Assembly (NCBI GenBank): GCA_009767595.1
Contig: VSDK01011273.1
Span: forward strand, 147,084-211,083
Direction: 5' to 3'
DNA from: Symbiodinium kawagutii
Taxonomy: Eukaryota; Sar; Dinophyceae; Suessiales; Symbiodiniaceae
DNA length: 64,000 nucleotides
Shown: in pieces, positions 12,771-25,600 of the stretch
Layout of the letters: the number at the start of each line of letters is the position of its first letter
How positions within the stretch are numbered: the stretch's first letter is position 1
Notes under the pieces: generated by a model
Database searches by the model: none
What the model was told of the DNA's origin: nothing
Seen by the model: the letters and a program-made list of their open reading frames with translations, nothing else
Program-made: the position numbers and the translations under genes

Positions 12771-13633
12771 GCAAGCGACAGATAGATTGCGAGAAGCACA
12801 TGTCAGAAAGACTCTAGAAGATATGTCAGATAGAATGCCTGTATGTGTTTGTATTTGTATATGTGTATATGTGAGCGCCAGCAGATACGCCAGAAGCTAT
12901 GTCACATAGAATGCCTGTATGTGTATGTGTATGCCTGTGGGACGTGTGTGTATTTTTTGTTCATATGTGCATGCGTATGTGTTTGCGTATGCGTATGTGC
13001 ATGCGTATGTGTATGTATATGCATATGCGTATGTGTATGTATATATGTGTATGTTTATGTATATGTGTTGAAAATTGTTTGTATTTATTTTTTGGTTTGT
13101 GTATGCATATGTGCATGTTTTTGTATATGTGTATGTGCGTGTGCATGTGTATGCGTATGTGTATGTATATGTGTTTGTGTGCGTGTGTTTATGTGTATGC
13201 GTTTGCGTTTGTTTGTGTATGTGTTTGTGTGTGTGTGCGTATGTGTATGTATAATGTATTTATGTATGTGTATGTGTATGTGTTTGCGTTTGTGTATCCT
13301 TGTGCAAATGTGTATGTGCAGGTGTTTGTGCTTGTCAATGTATATGTGTTTGTGTTTGTGTTTGTTTATGTGTATGCGTTTGTGTATGCTCATGTACATG
13401 TGTATGTCCATGTGTGCGGGCATGCGCCCGCGTATGTGTATGTGAATGTGCATGTGTATGTATTTGCGTATGTGTTTGTATTTGTGCATGTGTATGTGTG
13501 TGTGTGTGTTCCTGTTTGTGTCTGTATTTGCGTATGTGTATGTGCACGTGTACGTGTTTGTTTTTGTACGTGTGTATGTATATGTGTTTGTGTCTGGGCA
13601 TGTTCGTGTGCATGTGAGTGTGCATGTATGTAC

Positions 13634-13664
<31 letters not shown>

Positions 13665-13910
13665 TGTATGTATGTATGTATTTATCTATCTATTTATCTA
13701 TCTATTTATCTATCTATCTATCGATCTATCTATTTATCCATGTATTTCTATTTGCATGTATGCATGTATGCATGTATGAATGTATGAATGTATGTATTTA
13801 TTGATTTATCTGCTTATGTACGTATGTAACATCTCTGGCGACATGCATTTCAACAATGCATTTCTGTGATTTTCACTATGGTATGTCATGGTGGGAATCA
13901 TTCGAAAAAA
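12771..13910. repeat. Composite tract: CAGATAGAATG-type minisatellite, then (TG/TATG)n, then (TCTA)n
   Basis: 12771-12925 carries degenerate GAAGATATGTCAGATAGAATG units, the same family as in receptor intron 3. 12930-13680 is GTATGTGTATG-type dinucleotide/hexanucleotide repeat, and 13680-13800 is TATC/TATG repeat. The tract ends at 13880-13906 with GGTATGTCATGGTGGGAATC. This closely resembles the end of the intron 3 minisatellite in copy 2 (23663-23690). Confidence 0.8.
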
Positions 13911-14000
13911 AGTTTTAAAGTGCGTTTGAAGTGATTACAAAGTTTCGAACTACACCGTTGGCCTCTTGGATAAGTCTGGAGTCGGGGCGCTGTCATGAGG

Positions 14001-14500
14001 CCTAGTCTAGCAGTGCGGCTTACAACAAGCGGCGCGCCACAGTACATGTTATGGACAGTCGCGCGCTTTTCGGGCTGCGACCTGTCCTCACCTGTTAAGG
14101 CCTAGTCTAGCAGTGCGGCTTACAACAAGCGGCGCGCCACAGTACATGTTATGGACAGTCGCGCGCTTTTCGGGCTGCGACCTGTCCTCACCTGTTAAGG
14201 CCTAGTCTAGCAGTGCGGCTTACAACAAGCGGCGCGCCACAGTACATGTTATGGACAGTCGCGCGCTTTTCGGGCTGCGACCTGTCCTCACCTGTTAAGG
14301 CCTAGTCTAGCAGTGCGGCTTACAACAAGCGGCGCGCCACAGTACATGTTATGGACAGTCGCGCGCTTTTCGGGCTGCGACCTGTCCTCACCTGTTAAGG
14401 CCTAGTCTAGCAGTGCGGCTTACAACAAGCGGCGCGCCACAGTACATCTTATGGACAGTTGCGCCTTTCTCGGGTTGCGACCTGTCCTCACCTGTTGTGT
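14001..14500. repeat. 100-bp tandem repeat, five units
   Basis: Units start at 14001, 14101, 14201, 14301 and 14401 with CCTAGTCTAGCAGTGCGGCT and include GGCGCGCC. The first four look identical and the fifth has diverged. The same sequence occurs once downstream of receptor copies 2 (about 29282) and 3 (about 44138), so the array grew here from a single-copy spacer sequence. Confidence 0.93.
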
Positions 14501-15254
14501 CCTGCCGCATGCAACGTTTTTTCCCGTGGGAATACCCGCAGCATCGGCTCGGCACATTAGTTTATCCAGCTTGCTGGCGCCATGTCACATCAAAGAATGA
14601 GTGGCAGAGCACATCTACCTGCATCTTTGTTGGGGTCCATTCACTTGCTGCGGTTTGATCCAGTTGCGCCGCCAAGTCTGACTTTTTTGCAACAGCTTTG
14701 TCATGTTGATTTTTCCCATCTAGGTACAACTGTTTGCGCCCTGCTTAGCAAGGCGCCTGCCGAGCCCACATTATGTTCCAGAAGTGTGCTGACGTTTTTG
14801 TATTTTGTCTTTTTCTGGTTGGACATTCATGCAAACTTCAGACTGTTGGGGACCCGCTGTCACATCATCTCACCAGTTCCCTGATCACAATGACCTCCAA
14901 AGCTGAAAGAGATAAGGCCTCAAAGAGATCTGACAACCGCCGCAACCTTCCGGCAGTGATTCGTCGTTTTTAGCCCTTAGAAAGTTCAAGAACTCACTGC
15001 TCGTTCATCCGCAGGGCATTTGTAATTTGGTTTCATGACTCACTCACTCAAAGCAGTGACAGTGCCTTCAAGATCAAGTAGATTCTGGTCAAGTTTCATC
15101 CGTCATGCTGAATTTGTTAAATTTAAATGTAGAGATCTTAAGAATTTGCGCTCAGTGTAGTTTATCGCCCCTTATTAAACCATACGTAGTCTGGCACTAG
15201 TCACCAGTTGCGGAAAAAGAAAAGGGCCCTCACATGACGTGTGGCCTAGCTCTT
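14501..15254. other. Conserved spacer block of the tandem unit
   Basis: This block matches 29380-30560 and 44240-44995 (for example AAGGCGCCTGCCGAGCCCACAT and CTGATCACAA(C/T)GAC). Indels between copies are not multiples of three and no frame is kept in all three, so I see no gene. It could be transcribed spacer. Confidence 0.45.
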
Positions 15255-15319
15255 GTTTGTTTGTTTTGTTTTGTCTTGTTTTGGTTGTTTGTTTGTTTCT
15301 TTGTTTCTTTGTTTCTTTG

Positions 15320-15354
<35 letters not shown>

Positions 15355-15480
15355 GTTTGTTTGTTTGTTTCTTTGTTTGTTTGTTTCTTTGTTTGTGTGT
15401 TTCTTTGTTTGTTTCTTTGTTTGTTTGTTTCTTTGTTTGTTTCTTTGTTTGTTTGTTTCTTTGTTTGTTTGTTTGTTTCA
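15255..15480. repeat. (GTTT)n / (CTTT)n tract
   Basis: TTTG and TTTC tetranucleotides. The paralogous position downstream of copy 2 has (TTGTC)n plus (TTTG)n, and the one downstream of copy 3 has a short (TGTT)n. Confidence 0.93.
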
Positions 15481-15756
15481 GAGCCGGCCTGTTGCGATTT
15501 TGCACAAGTACTAGCATTCTTGGTCCTCTCCAATTGCTCCGGCCTTTTCTTTCCCAGACTGCTTTCCTTGGACGATTTACTTTCGCTTCCAATACCGTTG
15601 GTCCTCAATTTACAACCACGGTTTTGCTACCTGGCATCAAGGATATGTACGAATAGGGAATCCAATGGAATCTACCGTTAAAAACCACCAGTGAATTTTC
15701 TTTAAACTGTCAAGCCATCATTAAATACACCCTTGGAATTCCACCGTTTTGCACAG

Positions 15757-17940
15757 GTGGACTGCAGTTCAGGAAGATCCGATGATGTCCAGCAGCTTTT
15801 GGAAGCCCGGGCACACAGCACGCTGGTGTTGGAAGCTATGCTGCGAGTTGCGGGTTGGGCGCTGGGTTAATGGGTTGGAAGGGAACATTTCAAGGAGCTT
15901 TCAGTCAAGTAGCGGACCCAAAAAACAACAGAGCCACTGGATGTTGGGAAGTGCTGTAGCAATGATGGGGATTTAAGAGCTCAATCATCGCGGATTTCAT
16001 GATCTTTGGCTAAGCGACTAGAAAGAGCATCCTGACCATTTCAACCCAGGTGCACTGATAGGCTTGACGGACAATATAAAATGACACTTGGACCACACTG
16101 CCATCCTGGCCACGTGAAATCGACTAAGGATGTCAAACTGCCGTGGTCTTTGCCTGCGCAAACAATTTTGTAGAGGCCGCCTTTCAGACAGAGGGGATTG
16201 GAGGTGAGGAATGGCTGGTCCAGAGACATGCACCAAGCAGGGGTCGCACCGAAGTTTGTTAAGGAAGGCATTCCAACAGAAGACATCGGGAAACCATCCG
16301 CGTTTCGGGGAGCAGACTCAGATATCCAGCCCCATCCAGCAAGTAGTGGAAATCTTGCAAAAAAGAGTTGCATTGGAAGATGACTAGATTGAGGTGCACG
16401 GATGTAGCACCATCATGTGCTTGGGTTCTGTGGCTTAGTGATTTGATCAGTCTTACTCTGATGGATGGCAACATGAAACAATATTATGCTGGTTTGGAAG
16501 GATGTTGCCATCAATATGAAACATCAATGGAAAGTATTCCTTTTTGATGCTGAAAACTTCTTCCTAAGATCTTTTCAGCACCGCAGGGGACTTTTTTTTG
16601 CGGACCCCTAAATCATTCCCTATCAGTCATTTATTGGTCATTCATGGCAATGAACCAACATGAACCAACCATTTTGGGGGGCGGTCCCTATTTGAGGAAA
16701 TCTCCAAATAGCCTTTTCTTTGCATTTCTTGGTTGACCCCAGTTCTGCTTCACATCCGAAAAATTTGAGCAGCACATGTCTTCAGGCCAGACAGTCGCCA
16801 CAGCCCGAGCTGGCTGAGCCAGGGACCCCAATTTGGGAGGATGGAGCCCTGTACGAATGATCAGCCCTCGATGGTTTTAGAAGCTAGGCTTCCCAGGTAA
16901 GATGGAACTCATGGGGCGAGAAGCTTCAGTTAGTTGATCCTACACTAGTCGGATATTTGTATGATCTGACCAGCCTGAACTCAGCTTTGTCCTGTTTATA
17001 GAGAAGGGTTTTCATGCAAATCGCTCTGTCTTTCGACATGATTAACATATTAGCATACACGCATGTGTACATGTACATGCAATACGTGTGTGTGTGTGTG
17101 TTTGGGTGCATGTTCTTCATCTGAAGATAGATGGAGCAATGTGGCCTCACATCCCATGGCTCCGAAGATTCCATCAACCCCGCGGCTGCAGGAGCAGGTC
17201 GGAGATGCATATCCCTTTTCTGGGGCAGGCCCGGTGGCCTGACATAGACTGCTTTGCCAATGTCGCACTTGAAATTGTCTAATCTGATGCCGTTACAATC
17301 CATGTGCCACATGGGTTTGTCCATCAATATCGAATTCAGTAGATGCAAACCTTTCAGAAAGTGTCGCTTTAGGCCCGTGGTTGAGGGAGGCCTTGCAACC
17401 GTTGGCGAAAGATCTTGAGGTCAGTGCACGCTCCGCACCAGATTTGAGCTCCAAGTCCTATGGAGCCCGAGGAGCTGTGTAGAAAACAAATATGCTGAGA
17501 CCCAACATCAGCGTGTTTGATCAGCGAAATAAGTTGTGAAACTGCCAAATGAATATTTTCGACATTATGTGACTTGAGTGTAGAAAATGTAGAAACTATT
17601 CGGTCGTCTTTGAAAACCAGAGAGAGAGGGAGCTGCGATGACTAGTGCGTGTTACGTGTTGATCTTAGGTGGAGGGAAAGGTGGCCTTAAGGCAAAATAA
17701 CTTTGGAGTTCAACGTGTGAAAACACTGTTGTTCCTGCAAGCAGTTGTTCCAGTGAGGTGTTTCTTTTTTGCAGAGCATTGAGATGTATACAGAATCGAA
17801 TTAGGATGAATTAGGGGCAAGGGATCATCTTTCATCCCATATTGGTCTCCCCTTCTGTAGTGCCCAGCTTTGGGAAGGATGAGAAACTGCTGACGACAGC
17901 ATGCCACTGCTCGAAGCCGCCCCTCCTGGCGACGAGGCTC
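15757..17940 (+). pseudogene. Gene X remnant (exon-like blocks between receptor copies 1 and 2)
   Basis: Block a (15757-15853, after GCACAG) reads RSDDVQQLLEARAHS and AMLRVAG. It is the same length as the block at 30971-31067, with mainly silent differences. Block b starts at 16174 and contains APKFVKEGIPTEDIGKP. Relative to 31398-31658 it lacks 11 nt, has an extra C near 16335 and carries TAG at 16384-16386, so the frame is broken. Block c ends in CCCAG/GTAAGA near 16894 and has an in-frame TGA in its best frame. A last block near 17870 begins FGKDEKLLT and soon hits a stop. The product is unknown; LLEARA resembles an ankyrin-repeat helix but that is weak. Confidence 0.4.
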
Positions 17941-17949
17941 GACTCAGCG

Positions 17950-19612
17950 ACCACTCATGGCATCCCTTTGTGATGAGTCCTTTCAAAGGTGTTGCCACAA
18001 CTTTGTTTCACAACCATCGCGCATTCGTTTACCTCACAAATGATCACGTGTGATGTATCTACAAAATGTGAATTCAATGTTGTTGGTGTTGCTACATATT
18101 GTCCATTACCCATCAGAAGCAGCATGACATGACTTGGATTGTCTTCCTTTGGTACCTGGTTTGTTGAGCCGGGGCTTTCTGCTCGTCAGCTTCGCCGCGG
18201 AATCGCAAACCCTTCCTGGATCCTTGTTGGCCTTGGCCGTCCCCTTCAGTGGTCCATGTCTTCACAGCTGACACTTCAGAAAATGCGCCGTTTGTCCCGT
18301 GCCTGGCGCATATTTTTTCACCAGTTGTGCTGGTTTGAGAAATTGTGTAATTAATATGTTTTGGTTCGGGTTTTTTTTCTATGAAGTTTGACCTTTCATT
18401 CTCCAACATTCAAAATATTTCAAAATATTGAACTGCTTCCTGATGCTTCCCGCCGATGCAGCATGCAAGTGTGTGCTGCTTCAAATGCATAGGGCAGGGT
18501 TCATAGATCCTACTTGGCCGGCTGCTTTGACTTTTGCTCAGTGATGCGTTTTTCCCTCGCATGTTTGCCCTTTGGGGTGTACGGCTTTCCGAAGAGAGTC
18601 AACTTGATTTGAACTATTTTTTCCTGCCTTTTGAATTGCTGATGGGTTTTGACAATGAGTCACGCAGGGTTTGTTTAGTTGCTAATTTATGATGCGCCTT
18701 TGCCTGTGCATGTTGTCGCATGTTGTCTTGCCTGGAGTGTGGCAGCGTGATGCTCTGGTACGAGTTTCCTCTCCAAAGTTGGCAGGTTAGCGGCTTTTAA
18801 GGAGGTCATTTCCTAGTGAATAAATGTGTTCGAGTATATGTTAGTAGCTGACTTTCAGGGGTTGTCAACTTCTACAGGGATGATTTTGGTGAGTATCAAC
18901 AACACTTCGCGATGCATTTTCCATATGTTTCCGCGAGGCTTTTTCGTGCGGACCTTTCTTCACACAACTGTGTCTCCAGCTCTCATTTCCTTGTAGGCAA
19001 TGATATCATTTGATGATATTTGATGATTATAATTATATGTTATTACATTATGTGCTTGGTAAATCAGTAACTGCATGAGGAAACGGCTGAGGCAAATAGA
19101 ATAGTGTGCATGTCAAGTCTTCCTAGATTCCTGACTCGCGAAAACTGAACTGAAATGTGGGCTCATCCTGAGTGTCAAAGATACAATCTGACAGCTCTAT
19201 CCAGAAGAGGGAGGAAGAACATAGCAACTTTCCACAAGTCCTCAGAGACGTGTTCCAGGTGGGGTTAGCAGATGAACTTTATCAAAAGTCAAACGACTAC
19301 CACTTTTGGTCGGAACGGAAATTGAGAGCTCATGCCATCCGACAAAGATGCCATCAAGAAGCGAACCACACAGTGGTATGAGGACGGCTGCAAAAGATCC
19401 TGGCCATAGCCAGCATCTCAGAAATTGTTGTTGTCAAAGCCAGTTTTTTCCAAACTGTGGGTTGCTAAGCAGCGTCGCAGCATGTCGATTTGGGGGATCA
19501 AAACTGCCCCAAACTTGCTACACAGTTTGCTTTTCCCACCAAAAACATGGTTGCATTTTTTGCAGGTTTTTGGGCCCTGATTTTGACGGTCACATATTTC
19601 CGACACCCAGCC
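17950..19612. other. Upstream region of receptor copy 2; nothing clearly coding
   Basis: Mostly unique sequence. The last 150 bp (about 19500-19612) matches the stretch just before the ATG of copy 3 (33530-33634), including CCAAACTTGCTACACAGTTTG, and is a candidate 5' UTR or promoter. I see no TATA box and no frame with coding character. Confidence 0.4.
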
Positions 19613-22600
19613 ATGAAGTGCTTCCTTCTTCTCCTGCCGTTAGTGCACGGCTTTTGGTGCGAGACCAGCAACCGCACTGGTTGCCGTGGACAGTCAAGGC
19701 ATTTTGTCCAAGAGACATCAGCCACAAATCCTTTGCTGGCATTCCGGGACATCGAAGTGAATTTTTTGGAGGAGCCAATAGTGGTCGACTGGGACCATGA
19801 TGGTGATTTGGACGTGATTGTGAGGACCATGGACGAACTTTTGATGTTTGAGTTCAAGTCAGACAGTGGCCACTTTGTGCAAGTTCAGCCCAGTCCTTTC
19901 AAAGGAATTCTCGCTTTCGTCAAAGGTGGCGCTTATACCTGCCGTCCTGCAGTGGTGGACTGGAATGGGGATGGACGGCTGGACTTGATCATTGGAACGA
20001 GGGTGGGCCTGTCAAATATGGTTGACCTCAATGTTTGAACTACTGTAATTAAGCTTCGTCGTATATTTTTATTTGATTCTATTTGTCTATTTGATTCTAC
20101 ATGGTCCTATGCAATTGGAGTTCGACTTTCTCTACATGAACCTGTTTGCCATCTTTTTGGTGGTTTTGGTGGAATGTGTTTTGCACACTTCCTGTTCTGC
20201 GGGTAAGGGCCTAAAGGGTTTGGTTCAAACCTTGGCTTGCAGGATGGAATCAAGTACTACGAGAAGGACGGTCTTGGTTTTCTTCATGAGAAAGCAGACA
20301 ACCCCTTTGAAGTCGTGCAGACAATGCGGAAGCGTTGTTCTGATCTTGCAGTGGCAGATTGGGATGGCAATGGTAATTTGGATTTGCTTGTCTCCGATTG
20401 CTGTGGTTCATCGCGTCGACTGCAACACTACGAAAATTATGATGGCCAACTTGTGCTGATGGATAATTCCTCGGGCCCTTTTCAGTCCGTTGAGTCGAAG
20501 GCACGCACAATGAGACCTTTGATGGCAGATTGGAACAGTGATGGGCGCATGGACTTGATTCTCATGGCAAAAGTTCATGTCAGAGGTGTGGCACCAAATT
20601 GGAAAGATCCAAAATTTTGCCCAATAGAAGTCCACTTGCAAGGTGCTGATGGAAGGGCAAGTGCCATTGACTCTTCAGGCCTGGTACTGCAAAATTGGCG
20701 CTGCAGCAAATTCGATGGTTCTGGCATCTCTTTGGTGGATGTGGATCAAGATGGGGATCTAGACGCTATTTTCGGTGCCATGGAGGGGCCATTGCATGTT
20801 TACGAAAACACAGGCAGCGGGCTGCGGTTACCAGCAGTGGAATCAATCTCCTCCGGCCCAATTCCTCTTGACCGGATTCAGCTCGACACTTCGCTCTTGC
20901 CCGTCCAGTTGCCCTGGGCCATTAGAGGACTGAATTGGTTCCACCCAGTGCTGGCTGACTGGGACTTGGATGGAGACCTTGATTTGGCACTTGTTGACAC
21001 TAATTCACCAATGTTGGAAGGTTACAAAGGGAACCTGTATTTTGAACACCAAGCAGGTGGCAAGGTCCTCAAGCTCAGTGGCCCGCCAAATATTTCTTGC
21101 CCACTTGACTGGAGTAAGCGGATCAGCTATGTTGACTTTGACGGAGATGGGAAGAAGGATATTGTGGGCTTTGACACTGGGCTTGATGTCATCATTTGCA
21201 TCCAGACGTCTTCCGGCTTCATCCCTTCTGACCAAAATCCTTTCAAGCGGGCAGTGAGCACGAGGGGATGCTGTTTGCACTTTCCATGGGACAATGAATA
21301 CTTTTACCACTTTTTTGCCTCCTTTGGTCTTCCGTCTTTTATTGACTGGGATTCCGATGGCGATTTGGACATGCTCAGGATCAATCGAGACGAGCAGGTG
21401 CAGTTCGAGCTGTGTTTTGTCAAAAGTTATGTAGTGGATTGTAGTGGTATCCTTGAAACCCTTTCCAAATACTCTGTTGATGCCATTTGATGCTTCCCAG
21501 CTTAGGGTTCTCATGCAGTTTTACGAGAACCCTGGCGAAACCCGGCAAAACATCTGTGGCTGTTTGAGGGTCATTGCAGACAAAAGCAGGAGTATGCCAC
21601 GTGAATCGTTCCTTCTGGATCCTATTAATAGCATCTGATAGCCGATAGCGGGCTCCTCTCTGTTGGATTGATCGCTGGTTCCTTCTAGCTTCTGTTGCGC
21701 GCCGAATTTTTGGGCATCTTCTGACCATTTGTCAAACATGTGAAATTTACTTGGGTGTGTACCTTTACCTGAGCCCTCTCCAGTGACCCTTATGTACAAG
21801 ACCACTGATGCTGATACTTTTGTGATGTCGTAATGCAGGTCTATTTGTACGAGCAGCTTTCCAACGGTTCGTTCTCTGCGCAGCCCCTTCCAGTACCTTC
21901 TGCTCGAGACTACACAGCTGCAGATTTTGATGGCGATGGAGACATCGACTTTATGATGGCTAAGCCAGGCGGAGAGAGCTGCCTGTATTTCGAGCGCAGA
22001 AGTGATGGAAGTCTAGACCAATTGCCTGGCACAGACAATCCATTCAATGGCGTTTGTGAGGTGCTTGGTGGGGAGACCATAGCATCCTCAACCTCCCCAG
22101 ATACGCTCTCCACATTGGGTGATTGGAATGGAGATGGTGAGATGGACATGATCTTGGTTGGTAAAACCAAAGTGAGCTTGTGGGTCAGCCGTCCATTGAT
22201 GACTTTTGTTGAAGTCGTTGGATCCGAACAACCTTTCACACAAATTGCCTTGTCAGAGAAGACGGCTGTTAGCTTGGTGGATGTGAATGGTGATGGAAGA
22301 TTGGACGTCGTGGTTCCACCGCAGGTTTTTGACGCACACGGAGGTTTCACGCGTGGATATGAAACCTACCTTTACTTTCAGCAGTTGGCAGGTGGAGAAA
22401 TCACAAGACAAACAGGCCCATCCAACCCATTTGGAAAAGTGGACACGACGGTCGATTTCACTCGCACGCTTGTGCACCGGATAAAGAGTTTGTTTGTGGA
22501 TCTTGATGGCGATGGTGACTTGGACTTGGTTGATGCAAACTTGCATTACACTCGAAATGATGGCGACGGAAGCTTCACGGACATGAGTCCTGAAGACCCG

Positions 22601-25600
22601 AGCAATCCTTTCCATGGGATTGATGATTCCGACTCCTCTTACTGGACCTTAGTAGATTGGGACGGCGACCAAACCCTCGATCTTGTTCAGGCCTACCAGC
22701 CTAAGAGAACTCCTCAGCATGGTCTCTGGGTGCTGCAAGTAATCCAGGAGATGACACGGAATGGGACCAGCTACAAGGAAGTGACAGCATTTGTTCGGCG
22801 GGAAGATTGCCCGCGAATGCGCTTCTATCGTCAAGTCCGCGATGCCAGCTCGGGCAACATCACTTTCTTGGAACTGACAGGCTCTGCAAGCCCTTTCTAT
22901 GACATGAGTGCAAAAATGCCAACAAAACGCCTTGTCTCTCCAGGTGTGGTTGACTTCGACGGTGACGGTGATTTGGATTTGGTGCTGGGTACACCAGATG
23001 GTCGCTTGCTTTCTTATTGTTGTAGCCCTTTTTCCCAGATTTTCGAAGTTGCTAAATTTAATCAGAGCACTTTTCTCCCCCTTCTGCCCTTAACAGCAAG
23101 GTCCCGACCACATTGGGCCCTGCCGGACCTCCGCCGCAAGCTCCCACTTGCAGTGTGCCCTACCTGGTCTAAACGGCAGAGAGCGAGCTAGATGGAGTGT
23201 CAGTAAGAATGTCAGATGGGTTCAGATGGATCAGATGGGGTGTCGAAAGATATGCTAGATAGACTGGCAGAAATCATATCAGAAGATATGCTAGATCGAA
23301 TGCCAGAAGCTATGCCAGATAGAAAGTCAGAAAATATATCAGATAAAGCCCCAGGTATGCCAGATAGAATGTCAGAAGGAACCTCAGAAGAAGATGTGCC
23401 AATAAGAATGTCAGAAAATAAGGTATCCCAAATAGAACGTCAGAAGGTATATCAGACAGAATGCCAAAAGCTATGCCAGATAGAATTTCAGAAGATACGC
23501 CAGAAGATATGTCAGATAGAATGCCAGTATATGCCAGTATGTATGCCAGAAAGAATGTCAGAAGATATGTCATATAGAACGCCAGTATGTATGCCAGATA
23601 GAATGCTATAAAGGATATCAGAATATATATGTCAGAATGTTTGCCATAGATTATGTGAGGGTGGTATGTGATGGTTGGGATCACTCGAAGTAAAGGAATT
23701 GTTTGTTTCTGTGTTAGCACATTCGATGCCTTCAGTAGTTTCCTCCACTTTTCAACTGAAGGACTCTTGTACTACGAGCAGCAAGATGGCAAATTTCGGG
23801 AGGCTACTACAGATCCATTTGCCGAGCTTTCCGTTTACACAGCTGATGGCGGATTACCTGTGCAACCGCGCTTTGTAGATTGGGATGGTGATGGTGCAGT
23901 AGATCTTGTGGTGACAGGAACAGACAAAGTGCAATACTTCCGAAGGGGTGTTTGCATGCCTTCTTCTCCATATTGCCGTTCAGGTTCCTGCAACAAAGAG
24001 ACTTCCACTTGCACGTGCTCTCCTGGTGCCCGGGGTGAAGATTGCAGTCTTTGTGGCGACTTCCATGTCCGCAAGCAGGGGAAGTGCCAGCCATGCCCCG
24101 GTTTTGGTGACTTGTCAAGCTTCACTGGCACCTGTCATCGCAGAGGCGCAGCAGACTGTTGGCCGATAGGGTAGAGCAGAGGGAAAGCTTGCGAAGTACC
24201 GCTGGCAGGTCAGGAATCGACTTTTGAGAGACCTTTTGGTGATAACTCTATCCACGCCCCAGAGGTCCCTAGCTTTGTCAAAGAACTTGCTGAAGAAGAT
24301 GAGACTGATGAATGTATCGCCGCCTGCTTCTTGTCAAGTGGCTACTTCAAACATCAAGAAACCGCATCAATTGTCAGCAACCTATCGCGACTAATATTGC
24401 AAACGGACATTGATGAGACTTCACATCAATATCAGTGCAAATAGCATTATCTTTTTGGGAGAGACTTGATGTTTGCATGGTTCCCATTCTGGATGATTCC
24501 GGTTGCACTCCACGGGTGATCTTTTTGTGGGAAGGGCCAACAACCAACCTTACAGCATTACAGTGCTAACAGTGTGTTTTTGAGCCTTTCTGCAGGTGTT
24601 TGTCACGATGATGATGATGCCAGAGCACAGCAGATAGCTTCAAATCAGACCGGATTCAAGGTGACTTCAGCCACTGGATCTGGGCAATGTAAGTGCTCTT
24701 CACCGTTCTTTGGAGATGGTTGCGAACAAGGATCCTGCGCTCCAGGCCAACGCTTGATCCAAGATGTACGTGTGTGCGCCTTGCCAATCAGGTCGTTTCA
24801 AAAATGTTTCCGGAAACAAGGACTGCTCCTTCTGTCCTCCTGGTCGCATCCCAGAGCAGGGGCTTCGCTGTGTTCCATGTGGCGCAGGCACCATCCCCTC
24901 GGCCAAGAATCGCAGTGAATGCCGCCCTTGCCCTGTTGGCTTTGTGGCTCTCCCAGGGGCTCCAGGCTGCAGCCCCTGCCCAGCAGGCACTTCACCCAGT
25001 GCGGACAATAGCAGCTGTGTTGCCTGCCAAGATGGTGCTGTGGCAAGGCCCAGTTTTGAAGGGGCATTGAAGGGGATTTTGAGTGAGGCATCACTAAGAA
25101 ATACAAAAGAAACACAGTACCGTACCAACCGTTTGATTATCCCCATTGAAATTATCCCTGTTAAATCGAGAAAGCAGGGCCCTCCGGAGGTAACTAGTCT
25201 TACCTTCTCTTGGTTGAATCTTAATTACAAAATCTGAGACCCCAAGACCGGGCCACATCCATACTTAAACCTCTCAACCCCAACAGCAAGCCAGGACCTC
25301 GATTCTGTAGAGCGGACCCTGGTTTTGATGGATTTTGGGATTTGGTTTTCAGGATGCTCGATGTTGTAGGAACCCAGGGATATGATATGATATGATATGA
25401 TACGATACGATACGATATGATACGATATGATATGACTATATGAATAGATAAATATGGGTGATGAAGCTCAAAGTCTTGGTCGGGGAATGGTGGATAATGG
25501 GGAGTCCTCACAAAATCCAAGCGTGATGCGGCTCGGTCTTGGGTCTTCTCTACAAAATCCGAACGTTATTCAATCATTCTGAATTTGATACGGTTCTTTC

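Noticed and set aside
12843..13804. Frame of 301 residues rich in C, V, M and Y
   Set aside because: Translation of TG/TATG repeats; no conserved counterpart and no splice context.
15234..15681. Frames rich in L, F, C and V resembling membrane segments
   Set aside because: They come from the GTTT/CTTT microsatellite, whose length and motif differ in each copy.
19613..23000. Bacterial origin of the FG-GAP repeats by recent transfer
   Set aside because: The repeats are interrupted by several phased introns and shared by three tandem copies. Nothing in composition sets them apart from the rest of the gene.
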